Shown here one piece after another: positions 43,030-51,927 of a stretch of 64,000 nucleotides of DNA (its first letter is position 1; each line of letters starts with the position of its first letter). This DNA is from Mesorhizobium sp. M2D.F.Ca.ET.226.01.1.1. GTDB taxonomy: Bacteria; Pseudomonadota; Alphaproteobacteria; Rhizobiales; Rhizobiaceae. A model generated the notes under the pieces. That model was not told the origin of the DNA. It saw only the letters and a program-made list of their open reading frames with translations, and made no database searches. Made by a program: the position numbers and the translations under genes. Location of the stretch: assembly GCF_004022705.2 (NCBI RefSeq), contig NZ_RZOY02000004.1, forward strand, positions 62,001 to 126,000. Direction: 5' to 3'.

Positions 43030-43985
43030 CACAGGCTCCGCGAGACGAACAGCAAAAGCGTGCCGAGCAGCGCCAGCATCAGCGCCGCGCCCAGGAAGTC
43101 GGGCACGCGGAAGACACGCATCTTGGCGACGGCCGTCTCGAACACGGCAAGCAGGATGGCAAGCACGGCCAGCTTGCCGAGATAGGCGGCAGCGCCGACG
43201 GCCAGCGATTTCGGCCCCGCGCCCGCGCTCTCCAGCCCCCAGGGCAGGAAGACGCAGGAGATCAGCGACATGTAGAGCAGGAGCTTGAGAAAGCTGGCGA
43301 GCTCGATCATCGCCAGATGACGGCCGGAATATTCCAGGATCATCGCCTCATGCACCATGGTGAGCTCCAGATGCGTGGCCGGATTGTCGACCGGAATGCG
43401 CGCATTCTCGGCGATCGCCACCATCACCAGGGCGATCAGCGACATGCCGAGCGACACCCGCAAACCGACCTCGGGCGAGCCCATGAAGGCGGCGACCGTC
43501 GAAAGCTGCGTGGCGCCGGCCACCAGCGCCAGGCTGAAGACGATGAGCAGCATCGCCGGTTCGGCGAGCGACGCGATCATCACCTCGCGGCTGGCGCCGA
43601 TGCCGCCGAAGCTGGTGCCGACATCCATTCCGGCCAGCGCCTGGAAGAACCGCGCGCTGCCGAGCAGCGCCACGATGACGATCAGATCGGCGGCCCAGCT
43701 GAACTCAAGGCCGGTGGCGAAGGTCGGAACGAGCGCCGCCGCGACCCAAGTGGCGGCGAAGATCAGGTAGGGGGTCACCCGGAACAGCCAGGACGCATTG
43801 TCGGCCAGCACGACCTCCTTGCGCATCAGCCTGGCGAGGTCGCGATAGGGTTGGATCACCGAAGGTCCCTGCCGCCTGACCAGCCTGGCCTTCACCTTGC
43901 GCACGAAGCCGATCAGGAGCGGGGCCAGCAAAAGCACCGAAAACATCTGCGCGCCCTGCACGGCCAGCTCGAAGATCACGGCCAT
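43029..43985 (-). CDS. hyfC: Hyf membrane subunit HyfC (NuoH-like)
   Basis: Membrane subunit of 318 residues, the NuoH/HyfC type that anchors the peripheral arm. Signs: RRQGPSVIQPYRDLARLMRKE with its charged stretch, and IAENARIPVDNPATHLELTMVHE with EA, the hallmark loop of NuoH-like proteins. Eight or so helices. ATG 43985 overlaps the end of hyfB by 10 bp. It would channel electrons' energy to the antiporter subunits as in complex I. Confidence 0.9.
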   Translation of the reverse strand: MAVIFELAVQGAQMFSVLLLAPLLIGFVRKVKARLVRRQGPSVIQPYRDLARLMRKEVVLADNASWLFRVTPYLIFAATWVAAALVPTFATGLEFSWAADLIVIVALLGSARFFQALAGMDVGTSFGGIGASREVMIASLAEPAMLLIVFSLALVAGATQLSTVAAFMGSPEVGLRVSLGMSLIALVMVAIAENARIPVDNPATHLELTMVHEAMILEYSGRHLAMIELASFLKLLLYMSLISCVFLPWGLESAGAGPKSLAVGAAAYLGKLAVLAILLAVFETAVAKMRVFRVPDFLGAALMLALLGTLLLFVSRSL

Positions 43986-45991
43986 AGCGCAAGCACCAGA
44001 AGCAGGATGACGAGGTAGAGGAAGACCAGCGTCAGGTAGCGGCGGATTGTCAGGAACTGCAGGTGGTTCAGCCGCTCGGTGGCGAAATCGATCGCGCCGG
44101 TGATCGGCTGGTAGAAAATCTCCCAGGCCAGATCGTGCATGTCCACCTTGAGGCGCGCCGGTTCGAGGGCGCCCGGCGCCGGAATGTCCACCGTCTCGCG
44201 CGCCCTGAACGCGAAGCCGCCGAAGACGCGGCGAATGGGCTGCGCGAAGCTGACGGCCGTGTATTGCGCGGCGGGCACCGCGTCCACGAAGCCGCACCCC
44301 CATGCGATGCCCCGGCGCACGGCATGCGAGGCGAAGCGGTGGATGAAGAAGGCCGCGAGCGACGCCGAGATGGTGATGAAGGCGAACACCAGCAGGCCGT
44401 TATAGGAGCTGCGGCTCTCGGCGATCGGCACGATCGACAGCCAGGGCTCAGCTATCTGCACCGGCATGCGGTCGCCGACGAGCGAGAGCGCCACCGGCGA
44501 CAGGCCGTCGATGACGAAGCCGGGCAGGATGCCGGCGAGCAGGCAGAAGGCGGCAAGCACGGCCATCGCCGCCAGCGACCAGCGGTCGACCTCATGCGCC
44601 CGCTCCACCGCCGCCGAGCGCGCCCGGCCAAGGAAGGTGATGCCGAATGCCTTGACGAAGCAGGCCGCGGCAAGTGCGGCCGACAGCGCCAGCATGCCGC
44701 CCACAGCCGGCACGATGACCTTCAGCCCCCATTGCGGCAGCTCGGGGCTGCGCAATATGGCCTGGAAGACCAGCCATTCGGAGGCAAAGCCGTTGAAGGG
44801 CGGCAGCGCCGAGATCGACACGCAGCCGACGAGGAAGACGAAGCTGGTCACCGGCAGGCGATGGATGAGACCGCCGAGCTTTTCCATGTCGCGTTCGCCG
44901 GTCGCCGTCAGCACGGCGCCGGCGCCGAAGAACAGCAGGCTCTTGAAGAAGGAATGGTTCAGCACGTGGAAAAGCGCCGCGGTGAAGGCCAGCGCGGCCG
45001 CCGACGGCATGGCGTTCGCCTTGAAGGCCAGCGCAAGGCCGAGGCTGGCGAAGATGACGCCGATATTCTCGATGGTCGAATAGGCAAGCAGCCGCTTGAG
45101 GTCCTTTTCCATCAGCGCATGCAGGATGCCGAGCACCGCCGTCACGCCGCCGATGAGGATGACCGCGACGCCGGACCACCATGCCGGCTCGCCAAGCAGG
45201 TCGAACACCACCCGGATGAAGCCGTAGATGGCGACCTTCGTCATGATGCCGCTCATCAGCGCCGAGACGTGGCTGGGTGCCGCCGGATGGGCAAGCGGCA
45301 GCCAGGCGTGCAGCGGCACGAGGCCGGCCTTGGAGCCGGCGCCGAGCAGCATGAGGACGAGCACCGCGCCGGCGGCGAAGGGTCCGGGATGCGCCGTCCG
45401 CATCGCGTCGAACGCATAGGTTCCCGCCGGCCCCGCCAGCAGGCCGAAGGCAAGCAGCAGCGCCAGCGTGCCGAAGCTTGCCATCACCAGGTAGATATAG
45501 CCGGCGCGCCTGTTGGCCTCGTCGCGGTGATGCGCCATGACCAGCGCCCAGGAGGCGAGCGACATGAACTCCCAGCACAACAGGAAGCTGAAAGCGTCGT
45601 TGGCGAGCACGACGAGGTTCATGCCGGCGAGGAACGCCGGATAGAACGGCAGCACGCGACGTGGCGTGGCCTCATGCCGGCCGTAGCCAAGACCGTAGAG
45701 GCTGGTGATGGAGCCGCCCAGGTTGACGACGACGAGGAAGAACGCAGACAGGCCGTCGAGACGGAACCGGGCGCCGGTCCAGGGCAGGCCGAGCGGCAAG
45801 GTGACGGCGGACACTTCGCCGGGATTGCCGGCGAGATGCCCGGCAACCGTCGCGAGCAGCGCGGCTGAAATGAAGAGCGCCGCGCCATAGACCAGACGCG
45901 TCGCGGCGGCGAGCCGGCTGATGGCAGCAGCCAGTATGGCTGTCGCCAGAAGCGCGGCAGGGCCGCACAGCAGAAGGGCGACGGTCGACAT
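43976..45991 (-). CDS. hyfB: Hyf membrane subunit HyfB (NuoL/M-like)
   Basis: Large antiporter-type subunit of 671 residues, about 14 core helices plus a C-terminal extension. Signs: FSFLLCWEFMSLASWALVM with the Glu, KAGLVPLHAWLPLAHPAAPS, and YSTIENIGVIFASLGLALAF. The C-terminal section (after about 480) holds WGCGFVDAVPAAQYTAVSF and a final membrane helix. ATG 45991 shares its first base with the XRE stop (TGATG at 45993-45989), so translation is coupled. It is the first structural gene of the operon. Confidence 0.9.
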   Translation of the reverse strand: MSTVALLLCGPAALLATAILAAAISRLAAATRLVYGAALFISAALLATVAGHLAGNPGEVSAVTLPLGLPWTGARFRLDGLSAFFLVVVNLGGSITSLYGLGYGRHEATPRRVLPFYPAFLAGMNLVVLANDAFSFLLCWEFMSLASWALVMAHHRDEANRRAGYIYLVMASFGTLALLLAFGLLAGPAGTYAFDAMRTAHPGPFAAGAVLVLMLLGAGSKAGLVPLHAWLPLAHPAAPSHVSALMSGIMTKVAIYGFIRVVFDLLGEPAWWSGVAVILIGGVTAVLGILHALMEKDLKRLLAYSTIENIGVIFASLGLALAFKANAMPSAAALAFTAALFHVLNHSFFKSLLFFGAGAVLTATGERDMEKLGGLIHRLPVTSFVFLVGCVSISALPPFNGFASEWLVFQAILRSPELPQWGLKVIVPAVGGMLALSAALAAACFVKAFGITFLGRARSAAVERAHEVDRWSLAAMAVLAAFCLLAGILPGFVIDGLSPVALSLVGDRMPVQIAEPWLSIVPIAESRSSYNGLLVFAFITISASLAAFFIHRFASHAVRRGIAWGCGFVDAVPAAQYTAVSFAQPIRRVFGGFAFRARETVDIPAPGALEPARLKVDMHDLAWEIFYQPITGAIDFATERLNHLQFLTIRRYLTLVFLYLVILLLVLALWP

Positions 45992-46296
45992 CACGGCAGG
46001 CTCCCGCCGAGCTCGGGGTCGCCGGTTTCGCCCGCCTTGGCCGGATCGAAACCAGCCTTCAGCCGTACGCCGCGACCGCCGCCTTGGCTGGCCGCGCCTT
46101 CGCCGATCAGTTCGATGCCGGCCGCCTCGAGCGCCGCGATCAGCTTCATCAGCGAATCGACATTGCCCCGGATGATCGAACTGCTGGCTTCCATGCGCTG
46201 GATCGTCGGCACCGACAGGCCGGACAATTCTGCAAGCCGGCGTTGATCGATGCCGAGCAGCGATCTGGCGGCGCGCAATTGCGGTGCGGTTATCAC
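45991..46296 (-). CDS. XRE-family regulator heading the hyf operon
   Basis: Small regulator of 101 residues with an N-terminal Cro/C1-type helix-turn-helix (ITAPQLRAARSLLGIDQRRL; LAELSGLSVPTIQRME). The tail SLMKLIAALEAAGIELIGEG is typical of small rhizobial XRE proteins. Start GTG 46296 (GTG ATA ACC). Its stop overlaps the hyfB start, so it is the first gene of the operon and probably autoregulates it. A perfect 11-bp palindrome lies about 44 bp upstream. Confidence 0.85.
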   Translation of the reverse strand: MITAPQLRAARSLLGIDQRRLAELSGLSVPTIQRMEASSSIIRGNVDSLMKLIAALEAAGIELIGEGAASQGGGRGVRLKAGFDPAKAGETGDPELGGSLP

Positions 46297-46339
46297 CGGC
46301 GACTCTCTCGTTCAGTTCTGAAATATGAGGTCTCGGTGC

Positions 46340-46350
46340 TGTAGCCTACA
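46340..46350. promoter_or_regulatory. XRE operator candidate
   Basis: Perfect palindrome TGTAG-C-CTACA overlapping the putative -10 of the XRE-hyf promoter (46343-46370). A site there would repress the whole operon. Confidence 0.45.
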
Positions 46351-46370
46351 TAAAAACGTTCTATCGTCAA
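46343..46370 (-). promoter_or_regulatory. Candidate promoter of XRE-hyf operon
   Basis: On the minus strand TTGACG (46370-46365) is followed after 16 bases by TAGGCT (46348-46343). The -35 is good and the -10 weak. The palindrome at 46340-46350 covers the -10. The remainder of 46297-46495 shows no gene. Confidence 0.4.
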
Positions 46371-46495
46371 GGATTGATGTCTCAAACATCTATGTTGATG
46401 GTACGACAGTGCGGGCGGTAGGCGCAGAAGCCCCGCCCAGATACCACGCCCGGCCAATCAAGCCGGCGTTTAAAGTGCCGCGATGCGGAAGGGCT

Positions 46496-47185
46496 TCAGC
46501 GCTCCGACGCCGTGTAGGCTATCGCCAGGATGTGTGGAGAAGCGGCAAAGCGCACGGTCAGGCGCTGGCCAAATGAAGTGACCGCTTCGCCCTTTTCGAA
46601 ATCGACCGCGATGTCCTCGAATCCCAGCACGCGACCGTCGAGCGGAAACGATGCCTTGTAGGCAGCCTCCTTGACCGCGAACAGGATGCGGTCGCCCAGA
46701 TTTGGATCGAGATCGCCCAGGCGATCCTCCGGTGCGGCAACCACGGCCCGGAGGTCGTGAGGCAATGGCAAGGCGGGTTCGATGTCGACACCGACGCTCT
46801 TCAGCGCGTCGGATCGCGCGGCGACCGCCACGGCCATCTCGTCGTCATGCGCGATCGAGCCGACAATTCCGGCCGGCCAGACCGGGTTGCCCGACTGGCC
46901 GCGCAATATCGCGGGTTCCCTGCATTCCAGGCGCCGCAGCAATTCGTGCGCGATGTGGCGGCCCGCCCCCGTGGCGGCGCGCGCGCCGGGTTCGCGGGTG
47001 GCCATCGAGGCATTTTCCTCCGGCAGCAAATATTGCTCGTCGCCGGCTTGGATGCGACGGCAGCCGACGACGAGGCAGGATGGCGCGAGGCCGGCCAATG
47101 CCTGCTCGACGGCGCGTTCGATGCCTGCTGACGTGCCTTGCGGCCGGGTGCTCAAGGCTCTACCCGCCCAGTTCGAGCACGGCAA
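46496..47185 (-). CDS. Sfp/EntD-type phosphopantetheinyl transferase
   Basis: Transfers the 4'-phosphopantetheine arm of CoA onto carrier domains. About 229 residues. Motifs of the EntD/Sfp class: GIVGSIAHDDEMAVAVA, VGVDIEP (magnesium-binding Asp and Glu) and ILFAVKEAAYKASFP. It lies at the end of the minus-strand NRPS-like gene cluster and most likely activates Ser584 of that protein. The start is uncertain: ATG 47185 overlaps the previous gene by 26 bp, while a TTG at 47155 would start 5 bp after it. Confidence 0.9.
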   Translation of the reverse strand: MPCSNWAGRALSTRPQGTSAGIERAVEQALAGLAPSCLVVGCRRIQAGDEQYLLPEENASMATREPGARAATGAGRHIAHELLRRLECREPAILRGQSGNPVWPAGIVGSIAHDDEMAVAVAARSDALKSVGVDIEPALPLPHDLRAVVAAPEDRLGDLDPNLGDRILFAVKEAAYKASFPLDGRVLGFEDIAVDFEKGEAVTSFGQRLTVRFAASPHILAIAYTASER

Positions 47186-47630
47186 TCATCTCGCCGTCCT
47201 CGTCCAGTCCCTGCTCGACGAAACCGAAGCCGGCATAAAGCCGGCGCGCCGCCTCGTTCCCCGGGTCATAGCAGATCGTGACGCAGCGGATGTGGCTGAG
47301 CTTCGCAATCTCTTCCAGCGCCTTGGCGACGGCGGCGCGGCCAAGGCCTTTGCCCTGATCGCGACGGTCGATCATGAAGCGATAGATGATCGCTTCGTCA
47401 TCGTCCTCGGGCGCGCTGTACATCAGAAATCCGACGACGCGCCCAGCGGCAACCACGGCACGGGCGATCGCCTCGTCATCCTGCCTGGCCTCCGCCAGCG
47501 ATTCGGCATTGGAGGCAACGAATCCCTGCTGCCGCGGCAACAGTTCGAGCGCCAGGATCGCCGCCCGGTTGCCCTTGCCGACGGGTTCCAGCGCAACCGG
47601 CTGATCGCTGATGCCGGCGGAACGCGTCAC
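47160..47630 (-). CDS. GNAT-family acetyltransferase
   Basis: Acetyltransferase of 156 residues. The acetyl-CoA loop is RRDQGKGLGRAAVAKAL, and the C-terminal YDPGNEAARRLYAGFGFVEQ is the usual GNAT end. VGFLMYSAPEDDDEAIIYRF resembles the diamine/spermidine acetyltransferase (SpeG/PaiA) subgroup. It is coupled to the NRPS-like gene (ATGA overlap 47627-47630) and precedes the phosphopantetheinyl transferase gene. It could modify an amine or amino acid in the same pathway, which is inference. Confidence 0.87.
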   Translation of the reverse strand: MTRSAGISDQPVALEPVGKGNRAAILALELLPRQQGFVASNAESLAEARQDDEAIARAVVAAGRVVGFLMYSAPEDDDEAIIYRFMIDRRDQGKGLGRAAVAKALEEIAKLSHIRCVTICYDPGNEAARRLYAGFGFVEQGLDEDGEMIAVLELGG

Positions 47631-50600
47631 GGGGCGTGACCGATTTCCATCGCGCGCGCGTCGATCGGCGTCACGACGCCGTAAAGCTTCGCCGGGTTGC
47701 CGCGCCAGACCGTGTTCGGCTCCAGCACCTCGCCCTTCATGACGAAGCAGTCGACGTCGGCCACGGATCCCTCGCCCATCACCACCGCGTAATGAACGAA
47801 GGAGGACGGCGCCAGCGTGCAGCCATTGCCGATGCGGATGTAATCAGACTTGAACGCGCCTTCCTCGAGCGAGTGCGGCTGGATCACGCAGCCTTCGTTG
47901 AGCGTCACGTCGTCGCCGATCTCCACCAGCGACCGCTCGGTGATGATGCAGCCGCCGTCATAGAGGCGCAACCCGACCTTCACGCCCAGCATGCGCAGGA
48001 TGATCGGCCGGAACGGGGTGCCGGTGAACAGGCCCATGATCGGCGAATCGGACAGCTTCCAGTGACGTTCGTGCCGCCAGAAGACAGGGTCGTAGATTGT
48101 CGCCATCCTGGGCTTCAGACGGCGGAAGCCGAGGCTGGCGCGCTCCAGGAAGATGTAGAACGGGATGCCGATCGCCGTGGTCAGCATCACCGCCGCGAAC
48201 ATCGCTGTCTGCCCCCATTCGGTATAGTAGTTGAGCGCGCGGTCCCAGATGGCGAGCGTCAGGAACAGGATCAGCCACTGCGCGGCCACGAACATCAGCG
48301 CGGTGACGAGATTGTGCAGGTTCTTCAGCGGCAGGCGACGGCTGCGCTCCTTGTCGGAGATCAATCCGAGAAGCTCCTTGTCGCGATTAACCATGCGCGG
48401 AATCTCGAACGGCGGCGAACCTAGAAGCCCTACATTCTCGCGCATCGGGCCGTCCACCGGCACGTGCACCTTGGTGCCGAGCAGGCAATTGTCGCCGACG
48501 CGGGAATCCGGTGAATAGATGATGTTGTTGCCGAAGAAGTTGCGTTCGCCGACCCGCGTATGTTCGAGCCGGAAGGAGTTGGCCGACTTCTGCATGTTGA
48601 CCATGAACAGGCCGTCCGACACCATCGTATGCGAGCCGATCTCGCTCAGCTGCGGGTTTTCATGCCGCTGGTTCGTGCCGAAATTCGACCCGGTCTGATC
48701 CACCTTGTTCAGCCGCCACCCTATGGCGCGCAGGTAATATATGATGGCCGAACTGTCGCCGAACAGCACGTTCAGCAGCCGCACATTGCTGATCAGCTCC
48801 AGCATGGTTTGCAGCCAGTAGTGGAAGCCGTAGAGCGAATAGTTCCGGCCGGGCTTCAGCATGAGGTTGAACAGCCGCGGCACGATGGCCGCCAGCAGAA
48901 CCCCGCCGATGATGAAGCCCGCCACCGTGACCGTGGTGCCGATCGCCACGACGCCGATGGTCTCATCATAGTCGTCGCCGACATTTTCCCAGTAGCTGTG
49001 GAACAGAAGCGGGAACGGTGTGACGATGGCAAACAAGATGAAGAGCTGGATCGCCTCGTAGATGACGCGGCGCGCCCTGGACAGCGGCACGTTGGGGACG
49101 GTGCAGTAATTCGCATCGGTAGGGATCGCCGGCGATCCATGCCACCGCTCGCCGGCAGGCACGGCCTGTCCGCGATGCAGCGACGAGGCGTGGCCGAGCT
49201 GGGCGCCGTCGCCCATGCGGGTGTCGATGTCGAGCGTCGATCCGACGCCGACAAAGGCGTTGTTGCCGATATTGACCGGCCCGGTATGGATATAGCCCGC
49301 CTGCGCGCGGAACCCGAGGATCGTCGAGTCCTTGCGCAGGATCGAGTTGTCGCCGATGGCGATCAGGTCGGTGCAGACCGGAACCGCCCTGCACTCGACG
49401 ACGGTGCGGCTGCCGAGCCGCGCGCCGAGCAGGCGCAGATAGAGGCTGTAGAGCGGGCTGCCGCGGAACAGCACGACCGGAGCGCTGCGGACCAGCGTCT
49501 TCACGATCCAGAAGCGGTAGTAACGCCAGCCCCAGATCGGAAAGGTTTCGGCCTTCCAGCGGCCGACCAGCAGCCATTTGGCGGCGATGGCAAAGCCGCT
49601 CAACCCGAAGAACACCCCGGCCGATAGGACGACGCAGCGCATATAGAGAACCGGCGCGTCGTCCAGCGCATCATAGACCCAGTCGAGGCCGTCATTGATC
49701 AGCCAGAGCGCGGCATACCAGTAAGCCGCGTAAAAGATCAGCTGGCCGAAGCCCGTGGCCCAGATGGCAAGATTGGAGGCCCGATGCGTCAGCATGGGTT
49801 CGCTCGCGGCAACCGCTGCCATCTGCGGCGCCCGCAGGTAATCGGCGAGCTTCGCCACCGTCGGATGCAGGTAGATGTCGCGCATCGACGTCGTCGACCA
49901 GGCCTTGCGCGACCGGATGCGCGCGCAGAACCGCGCCATCAACAGCGAGTTCGCGCCGAGATCGTCGAAGAAGTGATCCTCGATCGAGATATCCTCGAAC
50001 TTCAGCACGTCCTGCAGCGTGTCGACGAGGAACTTCTCGTCCTCGTTGCGCGGGTCGATCATCGCATGGCCAGCGGCCACGCGGGCGCTCGTCGGCTTCG
50101 GCAGCTTCCGCAAATCGACCTTGTTGGAGACGGTCATCGGGATCGCGGGCAGCTGTTCCAGATAGGCCGGAACCATGTAGTCGGGCAGCCGCCGCTTGAG
50201 CTCCTGCACCAGCACGGTGCGGTCCACGCCGTCGCCGCCGCTCTTGGGGGAGTAGTAGCCGACCAGCTCCGTGCGCTCGGGCTCGATCTCCCAGGTCGTC
50301 ACCGCCGCCTGCGCGATGCCCGGCTGATCCAGCAGCACGGCCTCGATCTCGCCAAGCTCGATGCGGTAGCCGCGGATCTTCACCTGCGTGTCGATGCGGC
50401 CGTGATATTCGATATCGCCATTGTCGTTGATGCGGCCAAGGTCGCCCGTCCGGTAGATGCGGCCGTTGGGATTGTTCGGCAGGCCGATGAAATCGTTGAT
50501 GAAGCGCTGCTCGGTCAGTTCCGGCCGGTTGAGGTAGCCGACCGCCACGCCCATGCCGCCGATGCAGACCTCGCCTAGCTGGTCGCCGGAGAGCACTTCC

Positions 50601-51697
50601 GGCTTTTCAGGATCGAGAATGGCGATCGAATAGGTCGGCAGCGGCTTGCCGATGGTCACCGGTTCGTCCGGGGTCAGCAGGGCCATCGTCGCGGTGACCG
50701 TCGCTTCGGTTGGTCCATAGGTGTTGAGGATCTTGCGGCCCGGTTTTGCCCAGCGGGCAACGAGCTTCTGCGAGCAGGCCTCGCCGCCAACCAGGATTGT
50801 GCGCAGGCTTGGCGCGTCGCTCTCGATCGACGACAGCAGCGTCGGGCTGCAGGCCATGCAGGTGATGTTGTGCTCGCGCAGGAAGCTCGCCAGCTCCTCG
50901 CCGACCAGCGGCTGCTGGCCCGGCGCCGGCACCACGGTGGCGCCGGCGGCAAACGGCACCCAGATCTCCTCCGAGGAGAAGTCGAAGGCGATCGTCATGC
51001 CTTGGTAAACACGGTCGCCCGGCTGGTAGCCGTAGGACGCCGCCGCGACGCGGATGAAGTTGCAAAAACTCTGATGCGTGATGACCACGCCCTTTGGCTT
51101 GCCCGTGGTGCCCGAGGTGTAGAGGATGTAGCAGGTCTGATCCTGGGCGCCGTCCGGCAAGGGCGCCGTTTCCGGCTGGAGCGCGATTTCGGACTCCGCC
51201 GAATCGATCGAGATATGCGGAACGGGCAGGCGCGCCACGCGCGCCGCATAGCCGGAAACGCTGATCACCATCGTGACGTTGGCATCCTCGATGATCATCA
51301 CCATGCGTTCTTCGGGAAACGCGGTGGCCAAAGGCACGAATGCCGCTCCGGCCTTCATGACGGCAAGCACGGCGATATAGGTTTCGGCGGAGCGGTCGAG
51401 CAACAGGCCGATCCGGTCGCCTGGCTTGACGCCGCGCTCTATCAACAGATGGGCGAACTGGTTGGCGCGGCTGTTCAGCTCGCGATACGACCAGGGCCGG
51501 CCGCCGGAAATGACCGCTGGCGCCGCGTCGAAGCGGCTCGCCAGGTCGCCGAAGAAGCGGTCGAGCCGCTCATGCGGCTCGCCTTTCTGGATGAAATCGG
51601 CGCCGATCAGGATCTGCTCGCGCGCCGGCGCTGCGGTCGCTGTTTTGGCTTGGCGGGAATTCTGCTTGGCGGGCTTGGTGGCTTCGTTGAGAGACAT
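47627..51697 (-). CDS. NRPS-like adenylation/carrier protein with membrane and hexapeptide-repeat tail
   Basis: Single protein of 1356 residues. An adenylation domain (about 45-540) has A3 YILYTSGTTGKPKGV (190-204), A4 FDFSSEEIW (238-246), A5 NTYGPTE (325-331), A7 YRTGDL (415-420), A8 GYRIELGEIE and the A10 lysine K526. The carrier domain (555-625) has its Ser584 in DLGANSLLM. Then come several membrane helices (from about 645) and three blocks of left-handed beta-helix hexapeptides (about 760-850, 1070-1150, 1240-1340) alternating with helices. No condensation or thioesterase domain is seen. This layout matches the NRPS-terminal-domain family (TIGR02353, related to the polylysine synthetase Pls type). 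The Asp in A4 favours an alpha-amino acid; the product is unknown. Confidence 0.9.
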   Translation of the reverse strand: MSLNEATKPAKQNSRQAKTATAAPAREQILIGADFIQKGEPHERLDRFFGDLASRFDAAPAVISGGRPWSYRELNSRANQFAHLLIERGVKPGDRIGLLLDRSAETYIAVLAVMKAGAAFVPLATAFPEERMVMIIEDANVTMVISVSGYAARVARLPVPHISIDSAESEIALQPETAPLPDGAQDQTCYILYTSGTTGKPKGVVITHQSFCNFIRVAAASYGYQPGDRVYQGMTIAFDFSSEEIWVPFAAGATVVPAPGQQPLVGEELASFLREHNITCMACSPTLLSSIESDAPSLRTILVGGEACSQKLVARWAKPGRKILNTYGPTEATVTATMALLTPDEPVTIGKPLPTYSIAILDPEKPEVLSGDQLGEVCIGGMGVAVGYLNRPELTEQRFINDFIGLPNNPNGRIYRTGDLGRINDNGDIEYHGRIDTQVKIRGYRIELGEIEAVLLDQPGIAQAAVTTWEIEPERTELVGYYSPKSGGDGVDRTVLVQELKRRLPDYMVPAYLEQLPAIPMTVSNKVDLRKLPKPTSARVAAGHAMIDPRNEDEKFLVDTLQDVLKFEDISIEDHFFDDLGANSLLMARFCARIRSRKAWSTTSMRDIYLHPTVAKLADYLRAPQMAAVAASEPMLTHRASNLAIWATGFGQLIFYAAYWYAALWLINDGLDWVYDALDDAPVLYMRCVVLSAGVFFGLSGFAIAAKWLLVGRWKAETFPIWGWRYYRFWIVKTLVRSAPVVLFRGSPLYSLYLRLLGARLGSRTVVECRAVPVCTDLIAIGDNSILRKDSTILGFRAQAGYIHTGPVNIGNNAFVGVGSTLDIDTRMGDGAQLGHASSLHRGQAVPAGERWHGSPAIPTDANYCTVPNVPLSRARRVIYEAIQLFILFAIVTPFPLLFHSYWENVGDDYDETIGVVAIGTTVTVAGFIIGGVLLAAIVPRLFNLMLKPGRNYSLYGFHYWLQTMLELISNVRLLNVLFGDSSAIIYYLRAIGWRLNKVDQTGSNFGTNQRHENPQLSEIGSHTMVSDGLFMVNMQKSANSFRLEHTRVGERNFFGNNIIYSPDSRVGDNCLLGTKVHVPVDGPMRENVGLLGSPPFEIPRMVNRDKELLGLISDKERSRRLPLKNLHNLVTALMFVAAQWLILFLTLAIWDRALNYYTEWGQTAMFAAVMLTTAIGIPFYIFLERASLGFRRLKPRMATIYDPVFWRHERHWKLSDSPIMGLFTGTPFRPIILRMLGVKVGLRLYDGGCIITERSLVEIGDDVTLNEGCVIQPHSLEEGAFKSDYIRIGNGCTLAPSSFVHYAVVMGEGSVADVDCFVMKGEVLEPNTVWRGNPAKLYGVVTPIDARAMEIGHAP

Positions 51698-51927
51698 TGG
51701 GAACCTCGCGGGCTCGTATCCGCCCGCAATACGTGACTGGTGAAAAGACGAAAACTAACGACGTCCGGCCAGGTGCCCTCTTCGTGGACGGTGAAATGAT
51801 CGTACCGCGGCGTATGGGACTGGGAACTGGCCAACTTCAAGCAGGCCTATGCTGCCGCACTGATGGCCGATCCGTGACGATCGCGCAACTTCACGATGAT
51901 TTGATTGGGCCGCGTTTCACGCGGCGA

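Noticed and set aside
44063..45868. 601-codon plus-strand frame opposite hyfB
   Set aside because: Same reason: antisense to HyfB and of low complexity.
38844..45991. Calling the hyf cluster a functional hydrogenase-4 or formate hydrogenlyase
   Set aside because: HyfG lacks the nickel-binding cysteines and no formate dehydrogenase or maturation gene is present.
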